A stretch of DNA of 64,000 nucleotides from Parasponia andersonii. Lineage: Eukaryota; Streptophyta; Magnoliopsida; Rosales; Cannabaceae. Under the pieces are notes generated by a model, which saw nothing but the letters and a program-made list of their open reading frames with translations, searched no databases and was not told the origin of the DNA. Where the stretch lies: the NCBI GenBank assembly GCA_002914805.1, contig JXTB01000096.1, positions 62,001 to 126,000 of the forward strand, read 5' to 3'. The stretch's first letter is position 1, and each line of letters opens with the position of its first letter. Below are positions 13,685-24,062 of the stretch, in pieces. The translations under genes were made by a program, and so were the position numbers.

Positions 13685-14245
13685 GATTTGATTTTTGTCG
13701 ACTTATTTTATTGTCAATAATCGTCGTCGGCAAAATATCGTCGCTAAAACTCACTTTCCGACGAAAATTGAAAGTCGTCGGCAAAATCATATTCACTAAC
13801 ACGTGTTTAACTTTTTCTGACGCTCTGTTATCGTCGGTGAAAGTTTTCCGTCGACGAAATAATCCCAAAAATTTGACTTTGATTAAACAATCATTGACGA
13901 AAAATATATGTCGGTGAAAGTTTTATTTTTTATTTTTGCCGACGCAAAAACTATACAAAAAGATTAAAATAAATTAAAAATACATTTGCCGACGAAATAA
14001 TGCTTTGCTAAAGGTATTTTATAAATTAAAATAATAAATAAAAATACATTTGCCGATGACAAAATGCGTCGGCGAAGGTGTTTTCAAGAATTTTAAAAAA
14101 ATTTTACCGAGGCATTTTTACATCGGCAAAATTTTTAATTATTAAAAAAAATTAATTATTTAACTAATTATTAATTAATAATCAAAACAATAGATAATTT
14201 CTTTAATTAATATAAAAAAATCAAAATGAGACTAATATCAGATGT

Positions 14246-14880
14246 CTTGGAGTGAATGTTGCATGCATCTGCGCCACCCATATTGCTTGCGATGAGTGCT
14301 GGGGCTGCAGTAGCCTCAAACACTACAGTTTCATGCTGGATGGTTCTAGGACCAAGAACAGCATCTACAGCCTTGTGAGCCACAATACTTCTAGTGCCAA
14401 AGGCCATCCCTGCAACAATAAAGAAATAAATAAGATGCAACTCCTCTCCAAAGTGAATGCATCAAGATGTGCCAAGTAAACAACTACCAACAGCTCATGT
14501 CCTAGAAAAACAAATGGTATATATTTCATTCCCATACCCTGGGCAATGGTAGAGCCAATCCCTCCTAGCAAAGATCCACCAGCACCTTATTGTGCAGGAG
14601 CTAGTGGGGGAGCATGGTGAACTGCATCAATTCAAACAAAAAATTATAAACATACCATGTGTTGTTCATTCAATGTGCCACTGAAAAAATCAAGCCTCTT
14701 TTGCAGGAAAGGAGTAATAGTTTTTTGCTTTTTCATTAAAAACAAATACACACACGCCTGCACACACACACACACTTGCTAATCCATGACCATGACATAC
14801 GTGATAAAAAATATCAGTACCTGGTTGAGAAGGGTTGCGTGCAGGTGCAATTCGTGGAGCTGGACGAGGGGCAGGTCTTC
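14246..14880 (-). pseudogene. Truncated CHCH-domain (Cox19-like / At12Cys) gene fragment
   Basis: Three exons with intact GT-AG borders are visible on the minus strand. 14880-14821 encodes the proline/arginine-rich GRPAPRPAPRIAPARNPSQP. 14621-14538 encodes a HHAPPLAPAQ stretch, an in-frame TAA at 14589-14587, then GGIGSTIAQG. 14409-14246 encodes GMAFGTRSIVAHKAVDAVLG...DACNIHSK. This is the order of plant CHCHD2-like (Cox19-like, At12Cys) mitochondrial proteins. Homology stops after NIHSK, so most of the cysteine-rich CHCH domain is missing, and the first exon is not seen. Introns are kept, so it is a DNA-level copy and not a retrocopy. It adjoins CACTA subterminal repeats, which suggests capture by that transposon. 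Confidence 0.8.
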
Positions 14881-15273
14881 CTGAGAACAAAAATTTAAAG
14901 CAACATTAAGTCCAAGGTGTTTGAGAAAGTGTTCCAACACTGGATCTATGCTACTCTAATACATATAATCCAATACGCAATCTACATAACAATGAAATAT
15001 TTTCTATTGTCAGCCTGTAAGAACTACATTCTTAACAAAAAAATTCCCAACATTAACAAAGAAAGAAAACAAATTTAAACCCAAGAAATAAAAAACAAAA
15101 AACATCATTCTCAATAAAAAAATTCCCACCATTAACAAAGAAATAAAAAAAATTATTCTTCTCCTAAACCAATATACAACGAAATGAATCTACAACAGAT
15201 CTAGTAAATTAGGGGTGCAAACATGCAAATCAGATCCCAAACTAAAACTTAAGCAAAGATCAACAAAACCCAG
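14881..15273. other. Non-coding stretch, probably intron of the captured CHCH fragment
   Basis: The intron acceptor (TTTTTGTTCTCAG on the minus strand) ends at 14881, so the DNA to its right should be the preceding intron of the CHCH fragment. It contains a near-repeat of 'aacaaaaaaattcccaacattaacaaagaaa' (about 15033 and 15112). Element A interrupts it after CCCAG (15269-15273). Confidence 0.45.
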
Positions 15274-17769
15274 TATTGGATCAGTTTCTCACCAGCCGTC
15301 CATATGTCTCTGAACCGCTGATGCTGTGTCCTCCAACTATCCACGTGTCCTTGCTATTCCAAAGTGCTCTGAACTTCCGGCAGGGTCGGAGAGGCGGGGA
15401 TGACCACCTGCAAAGACTCTCTGATGCTTAAGTCAGTGATCTTTCTTTGATTCAAGATAGTAAGGATTTAGTTCTATATGAGTATATCTTTATTTCTTGC
15501 TTGTAAACGTTTAAATATCTCTTTTTGTATGCGTACATGCCTCCTCTTGGGAATACACGGCTCATATATATATAGTCCTAAGATTGTGAACCACTCGGTT
15601 CTCAACCTCAGGACTGATTACGTTTTTTCTCAAGGTTTTTTCCAGAGGTCACGGGCCGAGATTACCGTGATCTTCTCTGTATCGCTGTAGTCTGGTTTCC
15701 GCTGCCTCCTATGGCTTGAATCTGTCAGGGATGAGATTTGGACAAATTGCCGTTATATCAGGACGGCTTACCCCTTGTGCACACCTACTCAAGATCGCAT
15801 TAAATACTCTGTCTGGGTCTGGAGTTGTGAGTTGCTTTCCATTGTATTATGGTGGAAGACCCTTGGGGCTTCCGACCCCCCAGCTGTCGAGGTAAGGGTC
15901 GGACTAGGCTGAGTCTATCCAGGATCTGTGATGGGCTCGGCCCTAACCTCGGACAGCCCAATGGCCGATGTGGTATCATGTGTGACCCGCGTGGCCTTTA
16001 GCTAGTCACTCTCGACACCTGTCGGATGGTAGGTGATGAACGTCTAATTGTGTACATTTATTATGGGATTAGATCATCATTATATACTTAGAGTTTCATT
16101 AAATTCCCTAATTTAAAGCACTTTTGTAGACATAGGCATAAAAGCAAGAATTACCTCTAATTTATGCTAAATATTTGTTTCTTCGCAGGTTTCGTAAAAT
16201 AGGTACAGATTCTAAACTACATGGGATTTTGATCCAATTCTTGAACTCATGGTTTTTAGACTCAATTATTCACTAATTCGAATTCACAAGACCTGCCCAA
16301 ATTATTTTGAAATGGGTCTCAAATGGACAATATTATAAATTGGACTGCACTCACGTTCAGCCCAACACTCTTTATATTTTGGCCCATTCTGACCTCATTA
16401 CAATCTCAAATGGTGTGATTCTTGATGCTAGAGACATGTACACAAAATTATCTAGATGATTTGTTCTTTAAGAAAATTCAAAAGAAGCCGAAATCTGGGT
16501 AAAAATATCAGATCTTTCCACATGATAAGATCAGCAACCGATTTTGACTCAGCAGAACCTAACTTTACCAATTTTGCTATAAGTCAAGAAATACATCTCC
16601 AATATATGCAATTTTGGTGGTATACGACTTCTAAGAGATAAGGCTTCAAGTTTTATTCTTTGATCAAGACATTTCTCATCTAAATTCATAAAGTTTCAGA
16701 TATATCTTTGAGAGAGACTGAATCTGCCAAAATAAGTTGCTAACTTGCTCTTATCCTTAGTTTACAAATTTGACTTTGTATCTCTAAATTTTCCTATAAA
16801 TAAATGCTTAAGCTAGGCGTAGGAGGCATTTTGGTTTTTTAAACTAGATCACTCTCTTTTATTCTCCTCTTGTTATTCATGATATTTTAATCTTGCTTTG
16901 CCTTCAAAGTAGTAATAGTTTTATGTTTATAGTTATGTTCATATTTTCATATTGTTTTCATACTTGTTATTCTTCTTCATCATGTTTACTTAATCTTGCA
17001 TGTTGCTAAGGTGAAAGGGTGAATCTCTTGGGGGAAAGATAGGTATAATCTAAATTCTAGGTAGACTTCATTGTTTATATCCTTTAATCATTGTTATATA
17101 TGTGCTATTTAATTTTCTTAATCAATCTTAATACCCTCCTTGTTAAGTGGTGGGTTTTGATTCATTGTAGTCAACCTTTGGCAAAACAAATACTTAATTC
17201 CTTTTGTATCGGTTGTGCTAGGAAGGAATTTTGATTTGTTGTAGACATAAGGTGGCACCATGAATGCTTGACCACATTTGCAAGTGTTGGCGTTATCAAA
17301 GAAGGTAATTAAGAAAACTAATCTAATCACAAAAATAACTAATAATGAACCTTTAATGATTAATCTTCCAATTGGAACCTCCGTTGTGTGTGGATTCCAA
17401 TCGAGTGATAAAAGATCTTAGGTTATACTTATTTGATGTACCCAAGAGTGGATCCCCTAATCTTAGCAACTGTTTAATTTTGCAACTTTATATCGTTATA
17501 TTTTTGTCACTTTTTTTCATATTGTCATAATCATCCTATAACATAATTTCTTCTATCATCTTTATTCCTGTAATATATGTGTTATGGTCTTGTATTATTC
17601 ACTAATCTTCCTGTGGATCGACCTTGGGCTTGCCGAGTAATTTATTACTTTGATACTCCTGCACTTGGAAAAAGACTTCATTAATTTGAATCAGTCAGTG
17701 GGCCCCGTTTGTGACCTGTTCTGCCGCTTAATCGTCCACGTAGTGTATGATTTGGGAACGGGTCCCATA
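15274..17769 (-). repeat. Element A 3' LTR, interrupted by a 1.67-kb insertion
   Basis: Matches the 824-bp LTR at 25526-26349 over 15274-16026 and 17696-17769. Its outer end reads TATTGGATC where the partner has TGTTAGATC, and its inner end has CCCATA where the partner has CCCACA, so both terminal dinucleotides have decayed. The intervening 16027-17695 has no counterpart. Confidence 0.85.
16027..17695. mobile_element. Unidentified 1.67-kb insertion in element A LTR
   Basis: This segment sits between halves of the LTR that are contiguous in the partner copy (GTCGGA | CAGTGGGCC). It is AT-rich and has no convincing ORF. It contains 'ctgtggatcgaccttgggc' near 17611 and ends in GAATCA. A non-coding LTR element or solo LTR is likely. 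I could not find a convincing target duplication. Confidence 0.55.
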
Positions 17770-17784
17770 ATTGCCCCCATTTCC
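17770..17784 (-). other. Element A polypurine tract
   Basis: Reads GGAAATGGGGGCAAT on the minus strand directly upstream of the 3' LTR, the expected place and composition for the plus-strand primer. Confidence 0.7.
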
Positions 17785-17980
17785 CTACTTGATGGATTCG
17801 TATCCGTCAAGTGGGGAAATCGTTTATCCGTTCTTCCAATCTGGGGGATGCACGTGGCTCCCCCTTGTCGACGCAGAGGCATGCCATCCCATGTCACGAA
17901 ATTTTTTTAAATTTTGAAGTTCCGATTGTTCGGTCTCCTTTGCTCTCCCCTTTTCCAGAAAAACTCTTTGGCTCCCCCTC

Positions 17981-17987
17981 TATAAAA
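17981..17987 (+). promoter_or_regulatory. TATA box for the antisense gene of element A
   Basis: TATAAAA in a CCCCCTC-TATAAAA-CCC context, 123 bp upstream of the ATG at 18110 and outside the LTR. Element C has CTCAATAAAA at the matching place (43843-43852), so the site is conserved between the two copies, with one base lost in C. Confidence 0.55.
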
Positions 17988-18109
17988 CCCAAATTTACGC
18001 TCATTTGCTACTTTACTAAAATCTTCAATTATTCTAGCCTCGTAAAATCCTAGGGTTTCCGACTTCCCCCTTTCTAGAGACTTTTGCTCTTTCGATCGTA
18101 TCCAGAACA

Positions 18110-21100
18110 ATGGCTTCGAGTCAAGATCAGAAATTGCACCCCATCATGGATTCGGAGTTGGATTCATTGAGGAGACAGCTCTGCCTCCTCGGTGGAGTGA
18201 TGCTGCAGAGGGTCGAGGGCCCCGCGGATTGGTATCTTCATCCCTCTGCCCCCGAAGGCTCTATTATTTTGGGCAGAAAATATTTGGAATGGCTACGATT
18301 CCCTCTTCCTCCTCTGATCCACCAATTCTTCGCTTTGACGGGAATCCATCCGATGCAGTTAAATGCAAACGGGGTCATGATTCTGATAGGGCTTTCTGCC
18401 CTGTCAGTTCTCTATAACCTACATATCGACCTGGAGGTTGTCTTTTATGCTTACAAACTCACCCTCATCCCCAAGAAGAGTTCCTACCCCACCTTTTCCT
18501 CCAACTGCTCCTGGGACGTCACATCTTCTGGGGCTTACCGAGGTCAGACAAGCAATGTGACTCCCACACTAGGCTATACGCCGTTGGAGGGGCATGGTGC
18601 TCCCCCTGGGTGAATGGCGAGCACTTCCAAATTCCCTCAGTTTTCCTGCAGAGTAAGTGCTAAGTTATGATTTTTGGGTCTGTGTTCTCCTCGTCTGTTG
18701 TTACTCACGTTATTTTGCCTTGTGCAGCCTTGGCAGAAGAGAATAAATTCGAGCCGTATTTGTCAGCGGGGCGGCTCAAAGGCCTGGAAGGGATCGTCAT
18801 CTTCGGATCTCCTGGGGACTGCCAGCACATCCAGGCAGCCCTCAACCCCCAGGTGATGAATATGATGCCCAGGATGGTCTCATATCTTCCCTTCCTCCTG
18901 GACACCTGGGTTATCACGAAGCACCTGCAGAGCCGACTTGATGCCTCTACCCTGAACCGATTCTGCTGGGACGAGCACGACCGCATCGCCATGGTGGGTC
19001 ATTAGGTTACGGCTTCAAGCCAGTTGGCGGACTCCAACGACCTGGTGGTGCCGACTAGCCACGAGCTCGAAGAGGCTGTGAGGTTCGCGGCCGAAGAGTG
19101 TATCAGGCTCTGTAGGGAAGAATCCGCCGCCCCTAAGAGGGCTAGAGGTGGGTTCATTTCCGCATCCCTGAGCTTCGTCGATCGGGTTAAGACCGTGATC
19201 TAAACATGTTGCTTTGTTTTTTTTACAGGTTCTGAGACGGGCCCATCGGCAGACCCCTCCCCCATCAAGGGGGGGCCGCGGGATATAAGGCTCACCCCAA
19301 GGCACCCGCTGGCCGGTATCTCGTGGTGCCCTCAGAAGATGAAGTACCCGTGGTCCCCTGCTCCGATGCAGGTAGACCTCCATTCGGGGGAACGTCTGCC
19401 ACAAGGATAGTATACGGCGAGGGGATGCCCCTGAGTCTGCCTGGGGGATCTACTGCACCAACCTCGTCCACCCCTGACTCCGGTTCGAAATCTGGTGCTA
19501 CTTGCCTCGGTGGGGAGATCACCGAGCTCAGTGGGGGGGGGAGGCTCCGAGGTTGAAGTCTCGGCTATCTTCCGTTCCCCCGGTCCCAATAAAGCGGCGC
19601 CACGAGGTTGGCTCATCTAAAGAAGAAGAGGGGCAGGGTTGCCCCCTTGTCTGACAGTGATGACGACGGGGCCACGCTGACCCTTCTAAGGAGAAGAAGG
19701 TCCATGCACAGTGGCCCGCCAAGAGGAGATGCACCACCTCACGCCGTGGCCGACAGCGCTCTCGGCAGCACCCAGCTTTCCTCTGTCCCTACCGCTGCTG
19801 CTTTGGGGGCATGCCCGGCTGGGGGAGAGGGTGCCCTCATGGCTGGCGGGGCGGAGCCGTGTTCCTCGAGCACGGGCAACGTTCAAAGAGAGGGTCCAGC
19901 TGTAGAGCTAGAGCTAGAGGCGCTCTCTTTGGAGAACGTCGAGCTTGTCACCAGCCGTACCTTTGCGCATTCGGTTGCTTCTATGTTTCTCAGCGTCCTT
20001 GCTAGACGCTGACCCCCCTTTTTTTTGTTTAAGTTAGTGCTGGCCGCCATCCGGTCTTTCTATTCCTCTCACGTCAGGGATTTGATTGAGGAGCTGAGCT
20101 CTCGCTCTGTACTGGCCGAGCGCAGCGAGGCTGCCCTTGCCGAGTTGAGGACTGACTTCGATTTATATCAGAGCCTCGACAAGGTGAGGGTGTCGAGTTG
20201 AGGACTGACTTCGATTTATATCGGAGCCTCGACAAGGCAAGGGTCAGTAGCGCAGTGGCTCACGCTCTGAGTGTCGAGAGGACCAGGTGAGAGGAGCTGG
20301 TTGCGAGACTGGTCGAGGTGGAGGCCGACAAACTTGCTCAATCTGAGGCCACCAGACTGGCTCAAAACGAGCTAAGGGTCAAGGAGCAAGAACTACAGAG
20401 CGCGGGGGGAGAGATGGGACTGGCTTTCATTGCTCGTGACAAGGCTGTCGATGACACCAAAGAAGCGAGGAAAGCCGAGGAGAAAGCCAAGCTAGAAGCC
20501 CACTCCCTACAATGCAGACTTGACCAGTCCAACGAGGTAAATCGATATCTCTACTTGGATCACAAAAATCTGATGGGTGCTCACGTAGAGATGTCTTGCA
20601 AACACGGCGAGGACCTTGCCAGTATTAACACTTTTTTGGTCGACTTATCGCAGTGGCAAGCAGAGCTAAGGCTGGCAGTGCTGAGGTGGCGGATGCGAAA
20701 AAACTAAAAACGAGTTACCAGAGGCAGGTGGGTGTCCTTTCTATGGAAAGTTACAGGTCTGGCTGGGAGAATAGAGAATTCGAAGGCCACGCTGAGGTGG
20801 TAATGCCAGACCATTTTGACGAGCAGAAAGGCATCGAGAGAGACCACTATTCCATCAAGCACTACATGCAGCAGCTTAGGGATGAGATCAGCATCACATA
20901 CCCTGCTGATGTGCTGAAGATGCTTACTGCAGAAAAGGACGGGCCCTCTACATCCGCCTCTGTTGCCAAAGAGCTTATCCCCATTTCTGGTCTGCCAGAT
21001 CGAACTTCGGAAGCCCCTGGCGGTCAGCCTGGTCTTGAGGTCTCAACTGGTGAGGGGTCTGGTGCAGTCATTATATCCAGTGATGAATCCGACCCTGGTA

Positions 21101-21168
21101 CGCCACCCTCCACCGGGGCTAGTCCAAGCACCAGGACTGGCTGTGCTCCCCTGGCCAGAGGTAATTAG
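18110..21168 (+). pseudogene. Antisense gene of element A: PF04195-like domain plus coiled coil
   Basis: Runs opposite to gag-pol. Starts MASSQDQKLHPIM at 18110. The motif FPLPPLIHQFFALTGIHPMQ (about residues 64-83) is typical of the 'putative gypsy-type transposon' domain PF04195. Likely introns are 18653-18727 (GTAAGT...TTGTGCAG) and 19148-19228 (GTGGGT...TTTTACAG). A Ser/Pro-rich, acidic middle part follows (19230-20000), then a charged coiled coil (20318-20760, continuing in another frame) and a Ser/Thr/Pro-rich tail ending at 21168. Breaks: a frameshift near 18505, an in-frame TAG at 19003, the 53-bp duplication at 20142-20247, and a frame change near 20700. The function of this Tat-lineage protein is unknown; I do not assign one. 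Confidence 0.75.
20142..20247. repeat. 53-bp tandem duplication in the antisense gene
   Basis: Units 20142-20194 and 20195-20247 both begin GAGTTGAGGACTGACTTCGA and differ at only a few bases. Because 53 is not a multiple of three, the duplication shifts the reading frame at the start of the coiled-coil part. Confidence 0.9.
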
Positions 21169-21429
21169 GGTCCCTAATTTTGTACATTTGTAAAGCTGAC
21201 CCTTGTAGTAATGCTCTGTATAAATAATAAGAACAGTGTAATTCTCTTTAGTCTATTTTCTTTTTCTTTGTTGACCGCATCTGGGGTAAAGTTAAACCTT
21301 GTTGTAGCCGTCTGTATAAATAATTATGGATGACTCGGATGGACACGATTTCGAACTATTAGTGGGTCCTCCATGTTCTCACCTTCTAGGAGAACTTCTG
21401 TGCTTCCGACCGTACCCTCGATTGACGCG

Positions 21430-21794
21430 CTCTTAGCTAGCTCGTCGGCCCTCTAGTTCATCTCCCTGGGAATCGGTTCAATATCGAAATTGCTAAAGCG
21501 AGCTTTTGCCCCCATTACTTTGGAGAAGTACCTGTGCAACCTCGGTTCTTTTACTTTGAAGTTTCCCCTGACCTGACCCGCGATTAACTGCGAGTCGGTC
21601 TTTACTGCGATGTTCTCTACTCCGAAGTGTAGTGCCAGCTTAAGGCCTTGCAGTAGTGCCTCGTACTCTGCCTCATTGTTAGTCACCTGGAAGTCGAGCC
21701 TCAATGCCTTCTCAACTCTGAGACCCGTTAGGGTCTGCAAGACTATCCTAATACCTGACCCTGAGGCATTCGTGGATCCGTCAGTATAGAGCGT
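21430..21794 (-). pseudogene. Element A second (archaeal-type) RNase H
   Basis: Visible motifs, in order: YTDGS at about 21777, NNEAEYEALLQGL (21680-21640), KTDSQLIAGQV (about 21605-21573), and RADELAK just past a TAG stop at 21455-21453. These hold the acidic residues of a second RNase H domain found in Tat-lineage elements. Another stop separates it from the upstream RT/RNase H frame at 21795. After the domain, homology to pol ends within about 100 bp. Confidence 0.75.
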
Positions 21795-23222
21795 CTAGGC
21801 TGAAGGGGGGCGAAGTTGAGACATATGAAATGGGTCGTGCAGCTCACCGAAGGATTCGATTTCCACCAATAAATCTGCCATGACTTGTCCTTTCTTCACC
21901 GCTCGAGGCCGATACTCGATGTCGTATATTCCCAACTCGATGGCCCACTTGGTCAGTCGTCCCGATAGGTCTGGCTTGGACAAAATTTGTTGGATGGGGA
22001 AATCCGTATACACGGTGACCGAGTGTGCCTCAAAGTACTGCTGGAGTTTCTTTTTATCTTTGACCAGAGCGAGGACCAGCTTTTCTGCCACACTATATTG
22101 CATCTCAGCATCCAGGAATATGCAGCTTATATAAAACACTGGTTTGTGTTTGCCATCTTCCTCGATGAATAGTACGGCACTGATCGCTACTTTGGATACT
22201 ACTAAATAGGCGTACAGGTGCTCCCCCTCTGCTGGGGAAGCCGGGATAGGTGGGTGACTCAAATACAGCTTGAAATCTGTCAGTGCCCCGTCTTGTTCCT
22301 CCCCCCAGACGACAGTAGAGCTTTTCTTCAAGCATTGGAAGAAAGGTTTGCATCGGTCAGACATCTTGGAGACGAATCGGCTGAGAGCGGCTATCTTCTC
22401 GGCCAGGTGTTGGACCTCCCGAACGGTCAAGGGTCTCTGCACATTTACAATCGAGGTCAGCTGGGTCGGGTTTGCCTCAATACCCCTCTTACTCACGATA
22501 TGCCCTAGGAATTGACCAGAGCACACCCTAAACATGCATTTCTTGGGATTCAGACGCATCCGATATTGCCTCAGAATCTGAAAACATTCGTTTAGGTGTC
22601 TTTGATGGTCTGAATCTTCTCTGCTCTTCACGACCATATCATCGATATAGACCTCCATAGTCTTCCCTAATAGCCTGGCGAACATCTTTTTCATGAACCT
22701 TTGGTAGGTTGCCCCCGCATTCTTCAAGCCAAATAGCATACATCTATAGCAGTACAGACCACGCTCCGTGATAAAAGCCGTATGGATCTGGTCTTCCGCA
22801 TACAGAGGGATTTGGTTGTACCCAGAGTAGGCATCCAAAAAACTCATTCTGTTGAATCCTGCCGTCGCATCTACCATTTGGTCGATTCTTGGCAGGGGGA
22901 AGCTATCCTTCGGGTAGGCCTTATTTAGGTTGGTGAAGTCTATGCAAATACGGTCGTCGCTATTTTTCTTTTTTACCACCACTGGGTTGGAGATCCAACA
23001 CGGGTACACGTATTCCCTTATCAGACCATTCTCCAGCAGCTTTTCCACTTCTTTGTTGATCACCCTGTTTTTCTCTGGTGCGAACCTTTGGGGTTTCTGC
23101 CTGACTGAAGGGAAATTGGGGTCTATGTTCAGCCGGTGGCAGGTGTGCATGGGATCTATCTCGGGCATGTTGTCGTGGGACCATGCAAAGATGTCCTCGT
23201 TCTGCTTCAGGAATCCCAACAT
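21795..23222 (-). CDS. Element A reverse transcriptase and first RNase H (475-codon open frame)
   Basis: An open frame with RT motifs: NPVVVKKKNSDDRICIDF near residue 80, FLDAYSGYNQI, LFGLKNAGATYQRFM and the catalytic YIDDMVV (about residues 192-198). A connection region and an RNase H-like segment (VYTDFPIQQIL) follow. The first RNase H lacks the usual TDAS-type aspartate, as is common where a second RNase H is present. It is separated from the protease frame (ends 23385) by a frame change and from the second RNase H by TAG. It would reverse-transcribe element RNA in cytoplasmic particles, but the element as a whole looks dead. Confidence 0.8.
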   Translation of the reverse strand: MLGFLKQNEDIFAWSHDNMPEIDPMHTCHRLNIDPNFPSVRQKPQRFAPEKNRVINKEVEKLLENGLIREYVYPCWISNPVVVKKKNSDDRICIDFTNLNKAYPKDSFPLPRIDQMVDATAGFNRMSFLDAYSGYNQIPLYAEDQIHTAFITERGLYCYRCMLFGLKNAGATYQRFMKKMFARLLGKTMEVYIDDMVVKSREDSDHQRHLNECFQILRQYRMRLNPKKCMFRVCSGQFLGHIVSKRGIEANPTQLTSIVNVQRPLTVREVQHLAEKIAALSRFVSKMSDRCKPFFQCLKKSSTVVWGEEQDGALTDFKLYLSHPPIPASPAEGEHLYAYLVVSKVAISAVLFIEEDGKHKPVFYISCIFLDAEMQYSVAEKLVLALVKDKKKLQQYFEAHSVTVYTDFPIQQILSKPDLSGRLTKWAIELGIYDIEYRPRAVKKGQVMADLLVEIESFGELHDPFHMSQLRPPSA

Positions 23223-23384
23223 CTCGTTCTTTTACTGCTCGGGTAATAAGGCCCCAATTAGAACCACCTTCGCCGGTTCTGCCTCTTTCAAAGGGACCGC
23301 TACTAGCTCCTCGATCGTGGATTCCGGACCGTCAGACTCCTCTTCAATTCGCTTCATGTACGCTAGCAGGCGGTCCTTTGATTG

Positions 23385-24050
23385 CTATCTGTCCCTGGTC
23401 GAGGCGCTTGCACTCGCGTCGGATCCCCTCAGGGCGGTTGAAAAGCATTTCCTTGCGGAGGCCTGGTCTCCTTTAATGTCTATCGTATAGGTACCATCCT
23501 TATATTGACATCTTAAGACCTGGTGGAGGGTGGAAGCGATCCCATGCATGGCGTGGATCCATCCCCTTCCCATGATGACGTTGAAGGAGGACTGGCAGTC
23601 AATGACGACGAAGTCCACGTCCAAGCATTTCTCAGCAGTGCAGACCTTCAGGGTCACGACGCCCAAGGGGCTAACCTTAGTGATGTCGAAAGCGAACAGC
23701 GGCTGACAGGTTGGCCTGAGTGTGCTTCGATCTAGGCCTATATTCTCAAATGTGCTAAGGAACATGATATCGACACTGCTTCCACCGTCGACCAGGACCC
23801 TTCCGACCAACGCGGAGCCGATCTGTAGTTTAATCACCAAGGGGTCATCGTGAGGCAGGCGTACCGTGGTCAAATCTTGCTGGGTGAAAACGATGGGGGC
23901 GGCAGAGGCATGGCTTTCTCCCATTATCAAATGGTTGACGGAATGGCCCATCCCTCTCAGGCGCTTTACCTTTTCTTCAGCCCTTTTGAGGCATTTTTCC
24001 TTCTCCTCTTGATCCTGGGTCAGCTCTGGGCTGCCCACGATGGTCGGCAC
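23385..24050 (-). CDS. Element A aspartic protease region (221-codon open frame)
   Basis: The segment around VLVDGGSSVDIMF holds the catalytic Asp of retropepsin-like proteases in its Tat-lineage form. It is followed by DFVVIDCQSSFNVIMGRGW, the usual second conserved block. The upstream 90 residues join it to the gag zinc-binding region through a stop at 24063. Element C has the matching region at 32600-33115. Confidence 0.75.
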   Translation of the reverse strand: MPTIVGSPELTQDQEEKEKCLKRAEEKVKRLRGMGHSVNHLIMGESHASAAPIVFTQQDLTTVRLPHDDPLVIKLQIGSALVGRVLVDGGSSVDIMFLSTFENIGLDRSTLRPTCQPLFAFDITKVSPLGVVTLKVCTAEKCLDVDFVVIDCQSSFNVIMGRGWIHAMHGIASTLHQVLRCQYKDGTYTIDIKGDQASARKCFSTALRGSDASASASTRDR

Positions 24051-24062
24051 TATCCTTAGGGT

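Larger units (their letters stand above)
11555..14115 (+). mobile_element. CACTA-type transposon, left end and subterminal repeats
   Basis: Starts with GACTATTATAAGAAAG, a degenerate form of the CACTA terminus, followed at once by TTTTGCCGACGCAATTTTGC. After removing the solo LTR at 11635-13684, the segment 13690-14115 carries many copies, in both orientations, of a GTCGGCAAAA / GCCGACGAAA word (for example near 13730, 13755, 13775, 13850, 13935, 13988, 14050, 14065). Dense short repeats in both orientations next to the terminus are typical of CACTA (En/Spm) subterminal regions. No transposase is visible. Confidence 0.65.
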
